In this document: piece after piece, positions 1 through 11,596 of the stretch
Layout: every line of letters starts with the position of its first letter
Position numbering within the stretch: position 1 is the stretch's first letter
From: Pyrus communis
Taxonomy: Eukaryota > Streptophyta > Magnoliopsida > Rosales > Rosaceae
Length of the DNA stretch: 64,000 bases
Assembly: GCF_963583255.1 (NCBI RefSeq)
Contig: NC_084807.1
Coordinates: 2,267,372 to 2,331,371 of the forward strand
Direction of reading: 5' to 3'
Translations under genes and position numbers: made by a program
The notes under the pieces: generated by a model
Seen by the model: the letters and a program-made list of their open reading frames with translations, nothing else
Told to the model about the DNA's origin: nothing
Databases searched by the model: none

Positions 1-249
1 TTGAAATAGAAGGAGAGAGGAAGAGAGTGATAGAGAATGTGGAGTGGGAAGTTTTTTATTTTATTTTATAATTAGAGATATGTTAGGATTACATGTAGGT
101 GAGGTTTTAATAAAAAAAAGAAAAATTTGATTGTGTGAAATTACATTTCTGCCCCATATTTCTTATTCATGTTCTGTTTTAATTAGAATGTTAAACTGGT
201 AATTTCATAGGGTTTTGGTTGACAATAAGTGTTTATTAATTAGTAGAGA
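1..249 (-). mobile_element. Small non-autonomous Helitron-like element, cut by the window edge
   Basis: Read on the minus strand it begins TCTCTACTAATTAAT directly after an A at 250, the expected 5' end of a plant Helitron inserted between A and T. The same sequence recurs at 48316-48606, where the 3' end (hairpin plus CTAG before T) is also present, and at about 42897-43202. No terminal inverted repeats or target duplication are visible. It lies in intron 4 of NPF copy A. No coding capacity, so it would depend on a helicase supplied elsewhere. Confidence 0.65.
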
Positions 250-280
250 TATTGATAATCTATTTATTTATTGTTTACAT

Positions 281-452
281 TTAAGAAAAATGAAAACTAA
301 TGAAAATAGCTTGAAAAGTTTAAGTTTTAACGATAAGGACAAAATAAAGGGTAAAGTGAATAGTACCAGAATTGACTTTTTAGTGTAAAAATATGGTTTT
401 TCGTTAAAATAAACAGTACCAGGAGCTTTTTGTTAAAGTTCCCTTAAGAAAA
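281..452. mobile_element. MITE of a family recalled as common in apple/pear
   Basis: A 154-bp AT-rich segment (290-443) is bracketed by a perfect 9-bp repeat TTAAGAAAA (281-289 and 444-452), fitting a Mutator-like target duplication. The intron sequence on either side is continuous in copy D near 57270, which serves as an empty site. I recall the internal sequence as a very common Maleae repeat, but this was not verified. Confidence 0.6.
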
Positions 453-485
453 TCGATAGTGAATATATCATAATCATAACTTTTC

Positions 486-1642
486 GTGAATATATGGAAT
501 TAGAGATTCTCTTAGAAAATTATTGGAAGTTCTTGGAATTGTAAGATTTATTGTTTATTGTTTTTTTTTGGACAAACGATTATATACGTTAACGGAGAAG
601 GGGTGGTTGAAATTGTAAGATTTAAGTGGCAGGATTTGTGCCTAAACCCTAGTTTTTCTCTGAATGTGGGGTTTCTTTTGGGCAGCTAGGGTATGCGCCT
701 AAACCCTTGCGCGTTTACTAATCTGTAATCAAATTGAAAGAAATTGGATTGAGGAGGAATTGAAATGAGGTGGAATAATAATCAGATACTTGTTGAAGTT
801 GTTTAGTAAAACTGTCCGGAATCGGAATATAATTCCATAAATCTGTTTACTAATTCAACAGAATCGGAATATAAACTAGTATGATTACTAAAATGCCCTT
901 GTCCCAAATCAAATATTTTATATACTTTTTTTTAATAAAATTTGATATGGTATATAATAGTAAGAAAAAATTAAATTGCTTTTTTATTTCATAGACACAC
1001 TAAAATGATTTTGTTTATTTTTTTTTATAAATTTAAGTATTGACTTTAATATCTAAATTTTTTCACTTAAGTTGTAGTTTCTTTTCTTCGGCATATGTAT
1101 GGAGTTGTTCATAATGTGAATGAGTATGGAATTATGCTTAATGAGCTAAAATGACAAGGAAAGAAATTGTTGGAGCATAAAGGTTATTCCTCTCCTCCTT
1201 CCTTTGTTTTTATTTCCTTTTCTTTCCTCTCTTCCTTTGTTTTCCCCATTTTTCCTTTGCTCATTCCTCTCTCTGTTACCTACTCCACCGTCGGTACGGT
1301 TTAGATTCAGGGAAATAGATCTTCAGATCCGAGAATTCACGTGCGCGTGACTATGCGCTGGGCTAGATTTTGCAGGTCGCATCGATTAGTCAGAACCTCC
1401 AAGTCGTGCAACGATGCAAGCGCAACCAAGCTTCTGACGGTGGCTTCGAACTTCACTTCGGTACTGTGCATGTGAAGATGACGGTGCATGATGCTGAAGG
1501 TGTAAGGGAGTCAACGAGAGAGAGAAATAGATGAAGGGAAGGGTGAGGCACTGAGGCTTTTTAAGGGCATTTTGGGAAAGAAAGTATGATTCCGGATGGA
1601 GGCTTTCACTCGGAGTGGGATTACCACCTCCATTTAAGTAAT
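486..1642. repeat. Unclassified insertion DNA, possible DNA-transposon remnant
   Basis: Intron 4 homology with copies B and D stops near 485 and resumes near 7887, so everything between is inserted. This stretch has no convincing coding region. A motif GCGCGTTTACTAATC near 705-719 resembles, in inverted form, the sequence near 3670-3690, which suggests the two ends of a DNA transposon of about 3 kb later split by the LTR element at 1643-3526. Class and boundaries are uncertain. Confidence 0.3.
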
Positions 1643-3526
1643 TGTGGGAGCCAAAAATGAATCTTCTACTAAATAAGCCACTAGCACACCAAACATGAGG
1701 AGTGAAGCTACAATCAAGTAACATAATACCCACTCCATGGAACATGGAGAAATAGAATGAAAGTGGGACTTGGAGCCCAAGACTTGAATGCCTATAAAAG
1801 GCCAAGAATCCCACTAGCCTAGGAGGAGAAAAAAAGGGAAGTATCTGATAGCTTTACAATGTCTTGCAATTATTTTGAACAATGACTGACTTGAGCGTCG
1901 GAGTGTTTTCTTGTAGGCCCCCCCGCTCTAATTGTTGACAAGTGAAGATGGTGTCCAAGGCTTCTCAATGTGTTCAAGATTACTTGTTAGTGGAGAATTG
2001 GAGTATCTGAAATTTTCCTCTCCAACAGTTGGCACCGTCTGTGGGAATTCATACAAAAGTTGTATTGAGAAGTTATGGTCTCCACCTAAGCCACAATGGG
2101 GACACGAGCCAAAATCGGCAAGGGAGACGCGCTTTTAGACTTTTGTGCTGCAGCTGCTGCTTTCGTCAGTTCGACAAGATAGGATAGAAGTCTATATAAT
2201 ATGTATAGCCTGTCAGACAACCTTCTCAATCAAATTTTGTTAGTCCTCGTTCGTAAATCCTCGTTCTTAAATCGCGGGGCAAAGAAAACTAGTTGAGCAC
2301 CTGTCCCCCCCGCGCTTTCACAAGCTACAAAGGAAGATTGTTCGGGGACTCTTTTGGTGAGAGATTCGGCGAACGTAAGCTTGAAGATTGCGGTCAACGA
2401 ATTTGTGGAAAACACAGGCATGAAGAGAAAAAAGAAGCCTAAAAGATCAGACAGTCAAGGATGATGCCTGATAAGCAACTTGTCATTGAGGAATTGCACG
2501 AAGAAACCATTTGAGGAATTACATGAAGAAACCATTCCATTGGGGTAACAAGTACTCAAAAGATGAGAAGGATGAGACCTGAAGCATTCAATTCTAGCTT
2601 GGGAAAACAATTGCACAAGGAGACAATGAGTTCCTACCAAGTCATCAAACAGAACATGTGTTCAAGGTTTCAAAACAAGGAAACACAATCAAAGTTCACT
2701 CTAGCTACAACAGATGTAATGAAATTGCCTAACAGTTATTCGGCAAGCACCCAAGGGTTGTTAGCAAAGGAAATCCATTTAATTCGACAACAACAAAGTT
2801 GCCCAACATATAAGAGTTTCTATCTTACACATGCTCATTAGTACCATCGATGTTATTCAAATTTTAATTACTCTGGGGGCATATTATTACTATATAAATT
2901 GATGATCGAAGATCATAAAACCGTGGGTTGAAGACTTAGACCGAAGGTCGAAGACCCAAAATTCATAGTCGAAGACCAATATGACCATGACCGAAGGCCA
3001 AACTCATGGTCAAAGACTATATGATCGTAGCCGAAGGCTAAACTAATGATGAAATCTCAAGTTGAATGAATTTTTGCAAAGAAACATTTTTCCTCTACAA
3101 ACTCTAAACGATATGTGTTTGCAGAGAAAAAATGGGGCAATGTGGGAGCCAAAAATGACTCCTCCACTAAATAAGCCACTAGCACACCAAACATGAGGAG
3201 TGGAGCTACAATCAAGTAACATAATACCCACTCCATGGAACATGGAGAAATAGAAGGAAAGTGGGAATTGGAGCCCAAGACTTGAATGCTTGTAAAAGGC
3301 CAAGAATTCCACCAGCCTAGGAGGAGAAAAAAAAGGGAAGTATCTGATAGCTTTACAATGTCTTGCAATTAATTTGAACAATGACTGACTTGAGCATCGA
3401 AGTGTTTTCTTGCTAGTCCCCCTGCTTTCATTGTTGACAAGCGAAGATGGTGTCCAAGGCTTCTCAACGTGTTCAAGATTACTTGTTGGTGGAGAATTGG
3501 AGTATCCGAAATTTTCCCCTCCAACA
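1643..3526 (+). mobile_element. Short non-autonomous LTR retrotransposon (1.9 kb)
   Basis: Two near-identical LTRs (1643-2027 and 3141-3526, 385 and 386 bp) start TGTGGGAG and end CCAACA. The element is flanked by a perfect 5-bp target duplication GTAAT (1638-1642 and 3527-3531). A primer-binding-like sequence GTTGGCACCGTCTGTGG follows the left LTR, and a purine-rich tract lies just before the right LTR. The 1.1-kb interior has no gag or pol similarity and carries short degenerate GAAGGTCGAAGACC-type repeats near 2900-3040, so the element must be mobilised in trans. Confidence 0.85.
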
Positions 3527-3531
3527 GTAAT

Positions 3532-3739
3532 CCAATTCCCCCTAAATCTAGAATTGAATTCCTATTTTTGAGTGGACCCCACCATGTTCTCATTCCCATA
3601 AGGATTAGTAAACATTGGAATCTTTTCACCTGGGGAATGATTCCCTTTCATTTCATTCCATACTCGATGCGTAAATGCGCCCTTATTTTTCTTGCCTAAA
3701 TTGGGAATGCTAGTAGACTAGGCAGCAGTGCAAGTTTTA
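3532..3739. repeat. Right part of the DNA segment split by the LTR element
   Basis: This sequence continues directly from 1642 once the LTR element and one GTAAT copy are removed. It ends near 3690 in an inverted version of the terminus seen near 705. No coding potential was recognised. Confidence 0.3.
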
Positions 3740-4928
3740 TTGCCGACTCCAAGATGTCGTTCATGATGTGCATTTAATCATGAATTTTTTTTTTCATCTA
3801 GTTAGGTTTTGGGCATCTCCGTGACTGACATGCTCATGGCTATGAAAAAACCAATTTTTCCGTGGTCATTCCTGGATGAGGGTACTGTTAAACCTCCAGT
3901 GTCGTTTGCTTCGATTGTGGCAAAAACGGCTATTCCGTTTTCAGACTTACCAGCTCTGGTTGTTCAAGATGGGAAAACAACAGCCACAATTTCTTAAGAG
4001 GGATATCAATATGGCCTTGATAAGTCCAAGAATATGCTACGTGAACGTCTCCAATTGAATGCTAAGGAAAAACCCTACACTCCTGGGATTTGGAAAAAAA
4101 AACTAGCTATTCTATACTATGGTTTGGGGTCTTGGAGCATCATCCCTATAGGCCAAATGCAAATGTTCTTACACGTTCAATTTTGCTTCAGAGTTTCTTT
4201 TTCTACGGTTTTGGGCTAAGGGAGCAAATTCCTGGAATGAGGTTTTCGAAGTGGTTACCGAATTTTTCCCCAGAGAATCAATAGAATACCAATGAAAATA
4301 TTTGGACGTTTCTAGGATCTTGGTTTAGATTTTTGGGAGCCAAGAATTCTCTTTGAAGTGCCAAGTGGCATTGGAGTGCCCGGAAAGATTGATGTTAACA
4401 TTTTGGGAAGGAAACTTGGACTTTTTGCTCACTTTTGGTCGATGCAAATTGATCTATAGACCTTACTGTTGATGACCAAGCGTAGCAATGAAATTGGGTT
4501 AAAATGTGAAGATTTGTAGGTTATTGTTACCACTGTGGGAATATGGGGCATATGGTCAGTCGTTGCAAGTATGCACAGCAAGGGCAATCTGATATAGATG
4601 TGAATGATGAAAAGGGTGATTGATATGAACGTTGCTGTCATTCAAGACGGCGTAATGCTAGAAAACGCCGTATTGCCTCTAAGGTTTTTGTTCCTAAACG
4701 GACAGATAATTCCATCAAGGGCAAAGCTGTTGCGGTGACGGAAACACCAACGAATTTTGTTAACCATTGAGAAGGTCCGCCTTTTGCACGAAAATTTATC
4801 CGTCTTTTGCACGAAAATTTATCTCCCCACATAGGTCGACTATTAAGAGAAATGCCAATAAAGAACACATGCCAGGACAACATAATACTATGGTAAATGA
4901 ACCTCGAGAAGCTGTTATCAGTCATGAT
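3740..4928 (+). pseudogene. Decayed LINE ORF1 (DUF4283-like, CCHC zinc knuckle)
   Basis: Interrupted frames read like the nucleic-acid-binding ORF1 protein of plant L1 LINEs. They include a segment with FSDLPALVVQDGK near 3940-3985, then LRERLQLNAKEKPYTPG near 4036-4090, and a zinc knuckle CYHCGNMGHMVSRC at 4525-4566 (CX2CX4HX4C). Stops and frameshifts break it throughout. The frame around 4860-4928 continues past the TRIM insertion, showing that the TRIM landed inside this LINE. Family assignment rests on motif recognition. Confidence 0.65.
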
Positions 4929-4933
4929 CAATT

Positions 4934-5552
4934 TGTTAAAGTCCCACATCGGTGGGTTCAAAGAAACCCAATGGGTTTAAATAGAACTACCATACTTTAA
5001 CTAATATCGAGGTTTTTGTGGTAAAACCCCACACCTAACGGATTGGGCAGGTGGTAAAGATGGGGACCATATCGGTGTCGTTAGAGTGGGGTGGGTCCGG
5101 TGATCAAAAAATCTAACATGGTATCAGAGCCCACAGTTTCAGACCCGTGCAAGCTAATGAGCTTGTGTGCAAGCGAACGAGCTTGTGTGCAAGCCAAAGA
5201 GCTTGTCACCCATAAGGAAACAAGTCTGAACTCTTAATATAAGGAAACAAGTCTGAACTTTTAATATAGAGACGACTGTTGAGTTCTATTGAAAACAAGT
5301 GGGCCCAACGTGAGCCGACCTCTGAGTTTCAATTATTGATGTGGATCTCCACGTGTGAACCACTAAATGAAGTTACACGTGAGGGGAGGGTTAAAGTCCC
5401 ACATCAGTGAGTTCAAAGAAACCCAATGGGTTTAAATACCGACGTCTTTTATGGCAAAACCTCACACCTGATGGATTGGACAGATGGTAAAAGATGAGGC
5501 CAATATCGATGTCGTTAGAGTAGGACGAGCCTGGCAATCCAAAAATCCAACA
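4934..5552 (+). mobile_element. TRIM (terminal-repeat retrotransposon in miniature) inside the LINE
   Basis: The left LTR (4934-5118) starts TGTTAAAGTCCCACATCGG and is followed at 5119 by TGGTATCAGAGC, the primer site for initiator Met tRNA. The right LTR (5389-5552, about 164 bp) has an internal deletion relative to the left and ends CCAACA. A perfect target duplication CAATT flanks it (4929-4933 and 5553-5557). The 270-bp interior is non-coding. Joining the flanks restores the LINE reading frame across the site. Confidence 0.85.
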
Positions 5553-6691
5553 CAATTGGAGCAACAAAGACATCTTATGACTGGTAATATTGAGAAAATA
5601 CTGTTCATAGTGAAGAATTGTAATAGACGGCTGTGGAAAACAATGTGTTAGAGCAAAATCTTTTGGTGGATGAATAAATAATTTTGTTGCGAATGCAAGG
5701 AAAAGTGGGGTTGATGATGAGGGCTCTAAGAGTGGCGGCCCAACGTGAGTCGTCCTCTGAGTTTCAATTATCGATGTGGATCTCCACGTGTGAATCATTA
5801 AATGAGGTTATACGTAGGAGGGAGTGTTAAAGTCCCACATCGGTGGGTTCAAAGAAACCCAATGGGTTTAAATAGAATTACACTATTCTAACTAATACCG
5901 AGGCCTTTTATGATAAAACCCCATACCTGACGGATTGGGCAAGTCTTTTATGGTAAAACCTCACACCTGACAGATTGGACAGGTGGTAAAGATGGGGACA
6001 ATATCGATGTCGTTAGAGAAGGGCGGGCCTGACAATCCAAAAATCCAACACAATTGGAGCAACAAAGACATCTTATGACTGATAATATTGAGAAAATACT
6101 GTTCAAAGTGAAGAATTGTAATGGATGGTTGTGGAAAACAATGTGTTAGAGCAGAATCTTTTGATGGATGAATAAATAATTTTGTCGCGAATGCAAGGAA
6201 AAGTGGGGCTGATATGAGGGCTCTAAGAGTGGTGGCCCAACGTGAGCCGTCCTTTGAGTTTCAATTATCGATGTGGATCTTCACGTGTGAATCATTAAAT
6301 AAGGTTATACGTGAGAGGGAGTGTTAAAGTCCCACATCGGTAGGTTCAAAGAAACCCAACGGGTTTAAATAAAATTACACTATCCTAACTAATACCGAGG
6401 CCTTTTATGATAAAACCCCATACCTAACGGATTGGGCAGGTGGTAAAGATGGAGACAATATCGATGTCGTTAGAGTGGGGTAGGCCCGACGATATGAAAA
6501 TCCAACACAATTGGAGCAACAAAGACATCTTATGACTGGTAATATTGAGGAAAATACTGTTAAGAGTGAAGAATTGTAATAAACGGTTGTGGAAAACAAT
6601 GTATTAGAGCAGAATCTTTTGATGGATGAATAAATAATTTTGTCGCGAATGCAGGGAATAGTGGGGTTGATGATGAGGGCTCTAAGAGTGG
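5311..6691 (+). repeat. Tandem triplication spanning the TRIM/LINE junction
   Basis: A unit made of the 3' part of the TRIM interior, its LTR and about 180 bp of downstream LINE occurs three times head to tail. The units start near 5311, 5737 and 6235 and end at the phrase GCTCTAAGAGTGG. The second-to-third period is about 498 bp. The first is shorter because its LTR has a deletion of about 70 bp. The middle LTR copy carries an extra 44-bp internal duplication. This creates two extra LTR copies (about 5827-6051 and 6322-6508) that did not arise by transposition. Confidence 0.8.
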
Positions 6692-7690
6692 CCAATCCCA
6701 TGTTTCTCGAACACCTTTGGAGGGTTGGTATTATGAGACTGGACATGCTGCAAAGACGCATGATGTCTATGGCATCTAGATGTTTTTTATGTTGTTTGCA
6801 TGTGGAATCTTTTGAGCACGTTTTAGGTACATGCACTTTTATCATGTCAGTTTGGCAGCATATTTGAGATGATTTGGCTTGGGTACACTTCATGGCTCCT
6901 TATTAGAACGTTTTCACCATGGATTGGCCTTGAATAAGAGTTCACAAATACGAGATTTTGGTTGGCAGCTTTTGTTTCCACTTTGTGGCCGTATATACTT
7001 GAGAAACCAAGTTTGGCATGAAGGACTTAGTATTAATGTTTCTTATGCTTTTAAGCTTATTGTTGGTCAGATCCATTATTCAAATATAATAGAGTCTGGT
7101 TATATGAATAATGATGTTTGCGATTTATCTGCGTTGAAAAGGTTTGGTGCTACATGTAGGCATCATCGAGCCCACGTTATATTAGAGGTGTGTTGGCTTC
7201 CTCCTAATCCTGGTTAGGTTAAGTTAAAAATTGATGGTGCTCAAAAGAGTGGTTCTGGTCGTGCTGGTTATGGTGGTGTGTTTCAGATTTCAAGGGCCAG
7301 TTCTATGGAGCCTTTCTTCGAACATGGAGATTCCTAACTCTGTAGCGGCAGAGGTAATAGCGGTAATTAAGGCTATTGAATTAGCTTCAGTTCGGGATTA
7401 ATATTTTATTTGGTTGGAAGTTGATTCTAGTTTGGTTCTACATTTCTTGTGCTCTTCTCAATTGGTTCCTTGGCAATTGAGATGGAGTGGAGGAATTGCT
7501 TGCATAGAATGCATTTCGGTCTTTTCACATTTATAGGAAAGATAATCAAGTTGTTGATCCCCTTGCAAATCATGGCTCCTTTTCAATAGGTCTTGTTTGG
7601 TGGAATTTCCCTCTAGATTTCAATTTGCCGTATTATCATCGAGATTATGTAGGGTTTTCTTACTATTGTTTTAGATAGGTTATCTTTTGT
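6509..7690 (+). pseudogene. Decayed LINE ORF2 C-terminus (zinc-binding RT tail and RNase H)
   Basis: After the repeated block the frames show the end of a plant L1-type pol protein. A zinc-binding segment CFLCCLHVESFEHVLGTC lies near 6781-6834. An RNase H-like segment follows from about 7200 (VKLKIDGAQKSG) to 7670, with an in-frame TAG where Trp is usual (7215-7217). The reverse transcriptase itself is missing, so the element lost most of ORF2 between this part and ORF1. A T-rich stretch at 7790-7830 follows the coding end. Confidence 0.65.
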
Positions 7691-8085
7691 TGGCCTTGTT
7701 ATATTTTATATTGGTTGTTAGAGGTTTTGTTTGTTATCATGGTCAAGGTCATGCTTTATGCCCATTGACAGATTGTATTTTCCTTTTTCTTTCTTTTTTT
7801 TTTTTTAATTTATTTTTTATTTATAACAAAGCTACCTTACTTTCACTTCCCACAATAACAATGCTAGAGTGGGATTGATTTTATGATTTTACTAAAAACA
7901 CATAGGCTAACCCTAACAGTTATCTTGATTTCCTTTATTACAATTATATGACTAATAGATTCTCACTTGTGCTGATCTTTCATATGAATTTAGTTTTTGA
8001 AAAAGAAAAAAAAATGAATGGTTTAAATCATGAAAGCACATTAGAAACTTCAAAGAGTAGTACTTTATGTGATATTAAGTTGTAC
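7691..8085. other. LINE 3' tail joining NPF copy A intron 4
   Basis: Up to about 7886 this is the LINE 3' flank. From about 7887 the sequence matches intron 4 of copies B (27800-27990) and D (57310-57498), up to the splice donor of exon 4 of copy A. No gene is seen. Confidence 0.5.
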
Positions 8086-11000
8086 CTGAGTTGATTAGTA
8101 CGTGCCAAAACTATAGGCTGCGACTGACCTTGTAGCTGGCCCTCACCCTTCTCATCTCCATAATAAACATTCTCGCAATTGAGTGTCACAGTGACATGCC
8201 ATTTCCGAGCTGCTGCGACGAGCACTTGTGCCACCGTAGTAAAAGGGCTCCCTGGAGGCCTTTGCTTCCTGTACCTCTTTGTTCCCAACAAGAATGATAC
8301 TAGTGACACCAACAAAACCCCTGCCAATATTCCAAACCCTAATCCCCACCCAACATTATCCTACAAGTGTAGTAATTTCAATTAATTAGTGTCATAATTA
8401 ATAATTAATTGACAAACGACAGGACAAATAGTAAGATTAGTAATGTTTTCTCTTTTGACAAACAATAGGATAAATATACTAAGAGTTTTTCTATTTACAT
8501 CACGCAATCATCTGAATTCATCCCACAAATTATTTTTTTGTGATATCCAATTTTACTCTTAAGGAAATACACCCACATCCTCATCACATGTAAATTTCTC
8601 CCCGCCCAGGCAACAACCACCGGCGTCCCCTACCAACCTCACTGTCATCCTTCTTTCTGTTGGCATTCAAAGTTTGTTAACTCAATACTAATTACGTGGG
8701 TGATAGGTTTATAAACTCCGTCACACCTCGCACTTTTACTCTCTTTGAAGCTGGACCGACAGAAAGAAAAGAAGCAGCAAGCTTTGAGAAAAAAAAAAAA
8801 AGTCTCATCTATTAGAAGAGTTTACAACTCTTATTGCTGAAATGAGATTAGAATACTAAAGCCTTACGGGGAAGACTTACTTATACACGCAGAAAAGAAA
8901 GAACCACACAAGTGGTTTTAATAAACAATACAAAACAAAGACTAACACATGCAAAATAAATGAAGGTGTTCAAACTCTTTGCACCCTTTTCAAAAACCCA
9001 TCCAACAACTTTAGACTTTTGCACACACACACTGCATTACTCGACTGGTTGCAACCACATTTTCGGCGAGCACAGAAGAAGCATTTAATTTTGGTAGGTG
9101 CAGGAAGCATGTGTCAAAAAAATAGCTATCAGCACACAAACATTGAAATAATTTTTTTATTTGAACTTCCAACACTTTCTCTATCACTCTCGCAGCCAGT
9201 ATCCATGTTCCTTCTTCCCTTCTCGAAATTATATGAAATACGAAATTCCCGCTAACAAAACCCAAGAGCAAGGAGTTCCTTCAATGTAAAACTTGATTTG
9301 TAATTTCTTTGAATTCATATTCTTATTTTGATTCAACGTTTTCTTGATCTTTTGATGGTTGATATTTTTGAATCCAAAATCAATAAGAGATACAGAGGGA
9401 GGGAGAGGGCAACTATCAGACTGGTAAGGATCACTGGCGTCGTAGTCGGGGATCGAGGAGGGGTGCCTGTAGGGGGAAGGGGAAGGGGAAGGGGGCGTCT
9501 TGTGTTTCCTTTTATTATTTTTTTCTTTATTTTTTATTTACAATTTTTTTAAGGGTAATTCGGAAATCAAATACTTTAAAATTTTGGGGGTTGAACTTAG
9601 ATGGGTAATGGAGTGTAACTAGAAAAACTTACATACTAATTTCATCTAATAAACTACCGGTATTTGAAACTTGGGTGAAAGAAAGTACATTGTTATAGCC
9701 AACTTAATAAAAATTTTGTTTGTTACAATTATGATTAGTAATGTTTTTGTAATACCAATAAAATATTAAAAAAAGAAAGAGGAGCACAAAATGCAATAAA
9801 AGTCAACAAGGTAATTCCACGAATATACAAGTTATTAGTAGTGTATCCACAATTATTGACCAGACAAAATAGCTTATTCAGCAATGAAGTATTAAATACC
9901 TTTTGTGATTTTGTTTTTATTTTTAGAGGAATACTAGTCATACCATATTTTTGTACCATATTTTCATATCATTTTAGATGACATTTGATGTGGACAGCCA
10001 CATCATTTAAATTAATCAGATTTTTAAATTTAGTTCATTATTTAATAAACTAATAATTAAGAAAAACTAGTTAATTAAATGATGATTGTGGTATACAAGG
10101 AGTCTTTCTGCTTTATTTCCTTGGATTTTGCAAAATTTTCAAATGATGTGGCTATCCACATCATATGCCACCTAAGGTGGTATAGAAATGTGGTATAAAA
10201 ACATGATATGAATAACATTACTCTTATTTTTATGTACTGTTATAATGTAAATACTTTTGGGAGGATGTGGGAATCTTAAACAAAAGTTGTTACCTGGAGA
10301 TATACAACTCCTAGTGTGGCAGAAGTGGCAGCAAACACGAACCCCAAGTACCACCAGTTGAAGAAGGAGCTCTTGGCCTTTATCTCTTCCGGCGTGTTCT
10401 CATCGAACTGGTCTGCGGCAAATGTTTGCAAGCATGGCTGCTGCCCACCTTGAGCCACAGATAAAATGTAGAGCGCCACAAAGAACACTGCTCGGCGACG
10501 TTGTGAAGGAATTACTGAGACGGACAGAGTCAAAAGAACCGTGCCCTACAAAATGATATACAAGCCATGAACACAACTACGTAAGGACATCTATCCAATC
10601 ATACATGATTAATGCTTTCTTGTCAAATAACCTGGCTACGTTCTATATGTTTATGATATCTGACTGTAAATCTGAACAAATTTAGAGTACAACTTTCCAA
10701 CTTATTTAATAGTTTAGATTCACAGTCTCGTAACACAAGTGAGCGTCATACGTACTTAACAAAACTGAACATTCGACACATATATTATGGGGAAAAACTC
10801 TTAGATGATTTACCAGGAAATAGATGGCGACGGAGAAGACGATGGTTTTGAACCGACCAAAATATGAATCTGCAAGAAAGGCTCCGAGGACAGGGAAGAC
10901 TGATGAGACACCAAGCCAGGTGGTGACATTCTTAGCCGCGGCGGCTAAGGGCTGGTCCAAAACATCTGTGAGGTACATGATGAGGTTACTTGCCAACCCA

Positions 11001-11276
11001 TAGAATGCGAACTGCTGGGCCACCTCAACCACTGCAAATAAAATTTAATTAAGCACAAATAAATAGAGTACTCATAAAAGATGAAACTCCAATATATTTT
11101 CAGAAAACTTAAAAATGAACTGAATATAACTATTCATTGCAAAAAAAAAGTACAAGTAATCGTGGAATTAAATGAAAAATAAGATGAACATAGAAAAATT
11201 GCTTACAGATGATGAAAATAGCAGCATTCCAGCCACCCTTACTGGATTTTCCATGTGCAGTAGAAGCAATATTCAT
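8086..11276 (-). CDS. NRT1/PTR family (NPF5-like) transporter, copy A, exons 1-4 (3' end off window)
   Basis: Predicted plasma- or vacuolar-membrane MFS transporter of the POT/NPF family, members of which move nitrate, peptides or other small solutes; the substrate here is unknown. Exons on the minus strand are 11207-11276, 10814-11031, 10294-10545 and 8086-8360, all open and with GT/AG borders. The start is the ATG at 11276, before a short N-terminus with the family GGW. The PTR signature GAFLADSYFGRF lies in exon 2; ADQFDE and FFNWWY lie in exon 3. The TM1 motif that is usually ExxER reads EVAQQ. Exon 5 (about 880 nt) is absent: intron 4 holds at least 7.4 kb of insertions plus a Helitron, and by homology to copy B the exon should lie a few hundred bases left of base 1. 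Whether the full gene still splices is unknown. Confidence 0.85.
8658..9174. mobile_element. Solo LTR in intron 3 of copy A
   Basis: A 517-bp block starts TGTTGGCATTC and ends CTTCCAACA. It is flanked by a perfect 5-bp duplication CTTTC (8653-8657 and 9175-9179). Copies B and C read straight through the site. There is no interior or second LTR, so this is a solo LTR left by LTR-LTR recombination. Confidence 0.8.
9926..10224. mobile_element. MITE with long inverted repeats in intron 3 of copy A
   Basis: About 299 bp with inverted arms of roughly 85 bp, each containing a short GATGTGG/CCACATC hairpin. It is flanked by an 8-bp duplication TATTTTTA (9918-9925 and 10225-10232). Copies B and D lack it at the matching site. 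An 8-bp duplication suggests hAT-type mobilisation, though a Mutator relative cannot be excluded. It ends 70 bp from the exon 3 donor. Confidence 0.7.
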
Positions 11277-11283
11277 AATTGAT

Positions 11284-11428
11284 GGTGTTTAGAGAGCTAA
11301 AGTATTATTGAACCACCTCATCAAGAGAGAAAAGTACTTGAGATTTCTCAGGATATGTTTTACATGAAATTTTTTCTTGTTGAATTACTATGAATGTGTT
11401 TCCGAGCTCATATATATATATATATATG
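11284..11428 (-). promoter_or_regulatory. Likely 5' leader and core promoter of NPF copy A
   Basis: Sequence just upstream of the ATG is shared with copies B and C. A TATA-rich run at 11408-11427, about 135-150 bp upstream of the start codon, is the likely TATA region. The conservation is shared ancestry as much as function, and no transcription start can be read from sequence alone. Confidence 0.3.
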
Positions 11429-11596
11429 GGAAATGTTAGGGAAACTAAATTTGTAGACAAAATTTTAGAAACTAAAAGATACAGAAATTGATAATTGATT
11501 TATTACTTAAGGTTGATTAACGTGCTTATTCCTTTTGGTAACACACCATTTAGTTTGTAAATTTTGTCTCTAAATTTAATCTCTCTAACATTATCC
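11429..11596. mobile_element. MITE in the proximal promoter of copy A
   Basis: About 168 bp with imperfect inverted termini: GGAAATGTTAGGG on the left, the inverse of CTCTAACATTATCC on the right. Flanking 9-mers ATATATATG and ATGTATATG differ by one base, compatible with a Mutator-like target duplication. The same family appears near 15905, 19649 and 60326-60675. It abuts the TATA-rich run of copy A and is absent from the promoters of B and C. Confidence 0.65.

Noticed and set aside
1386..1814. 142-residue minus-strand open frame, repeated in part at 3043-3381
   Set aside because: It crosses the boundary of the LTR element at 1643 and reads the LTR in antisense. The repeat simply reflects the two LTRs.
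6405..6893. 162-residue minus-strand open frame
   Set aside because: Antisense to the TRIM/LINE repeat block, with no family resemblance.
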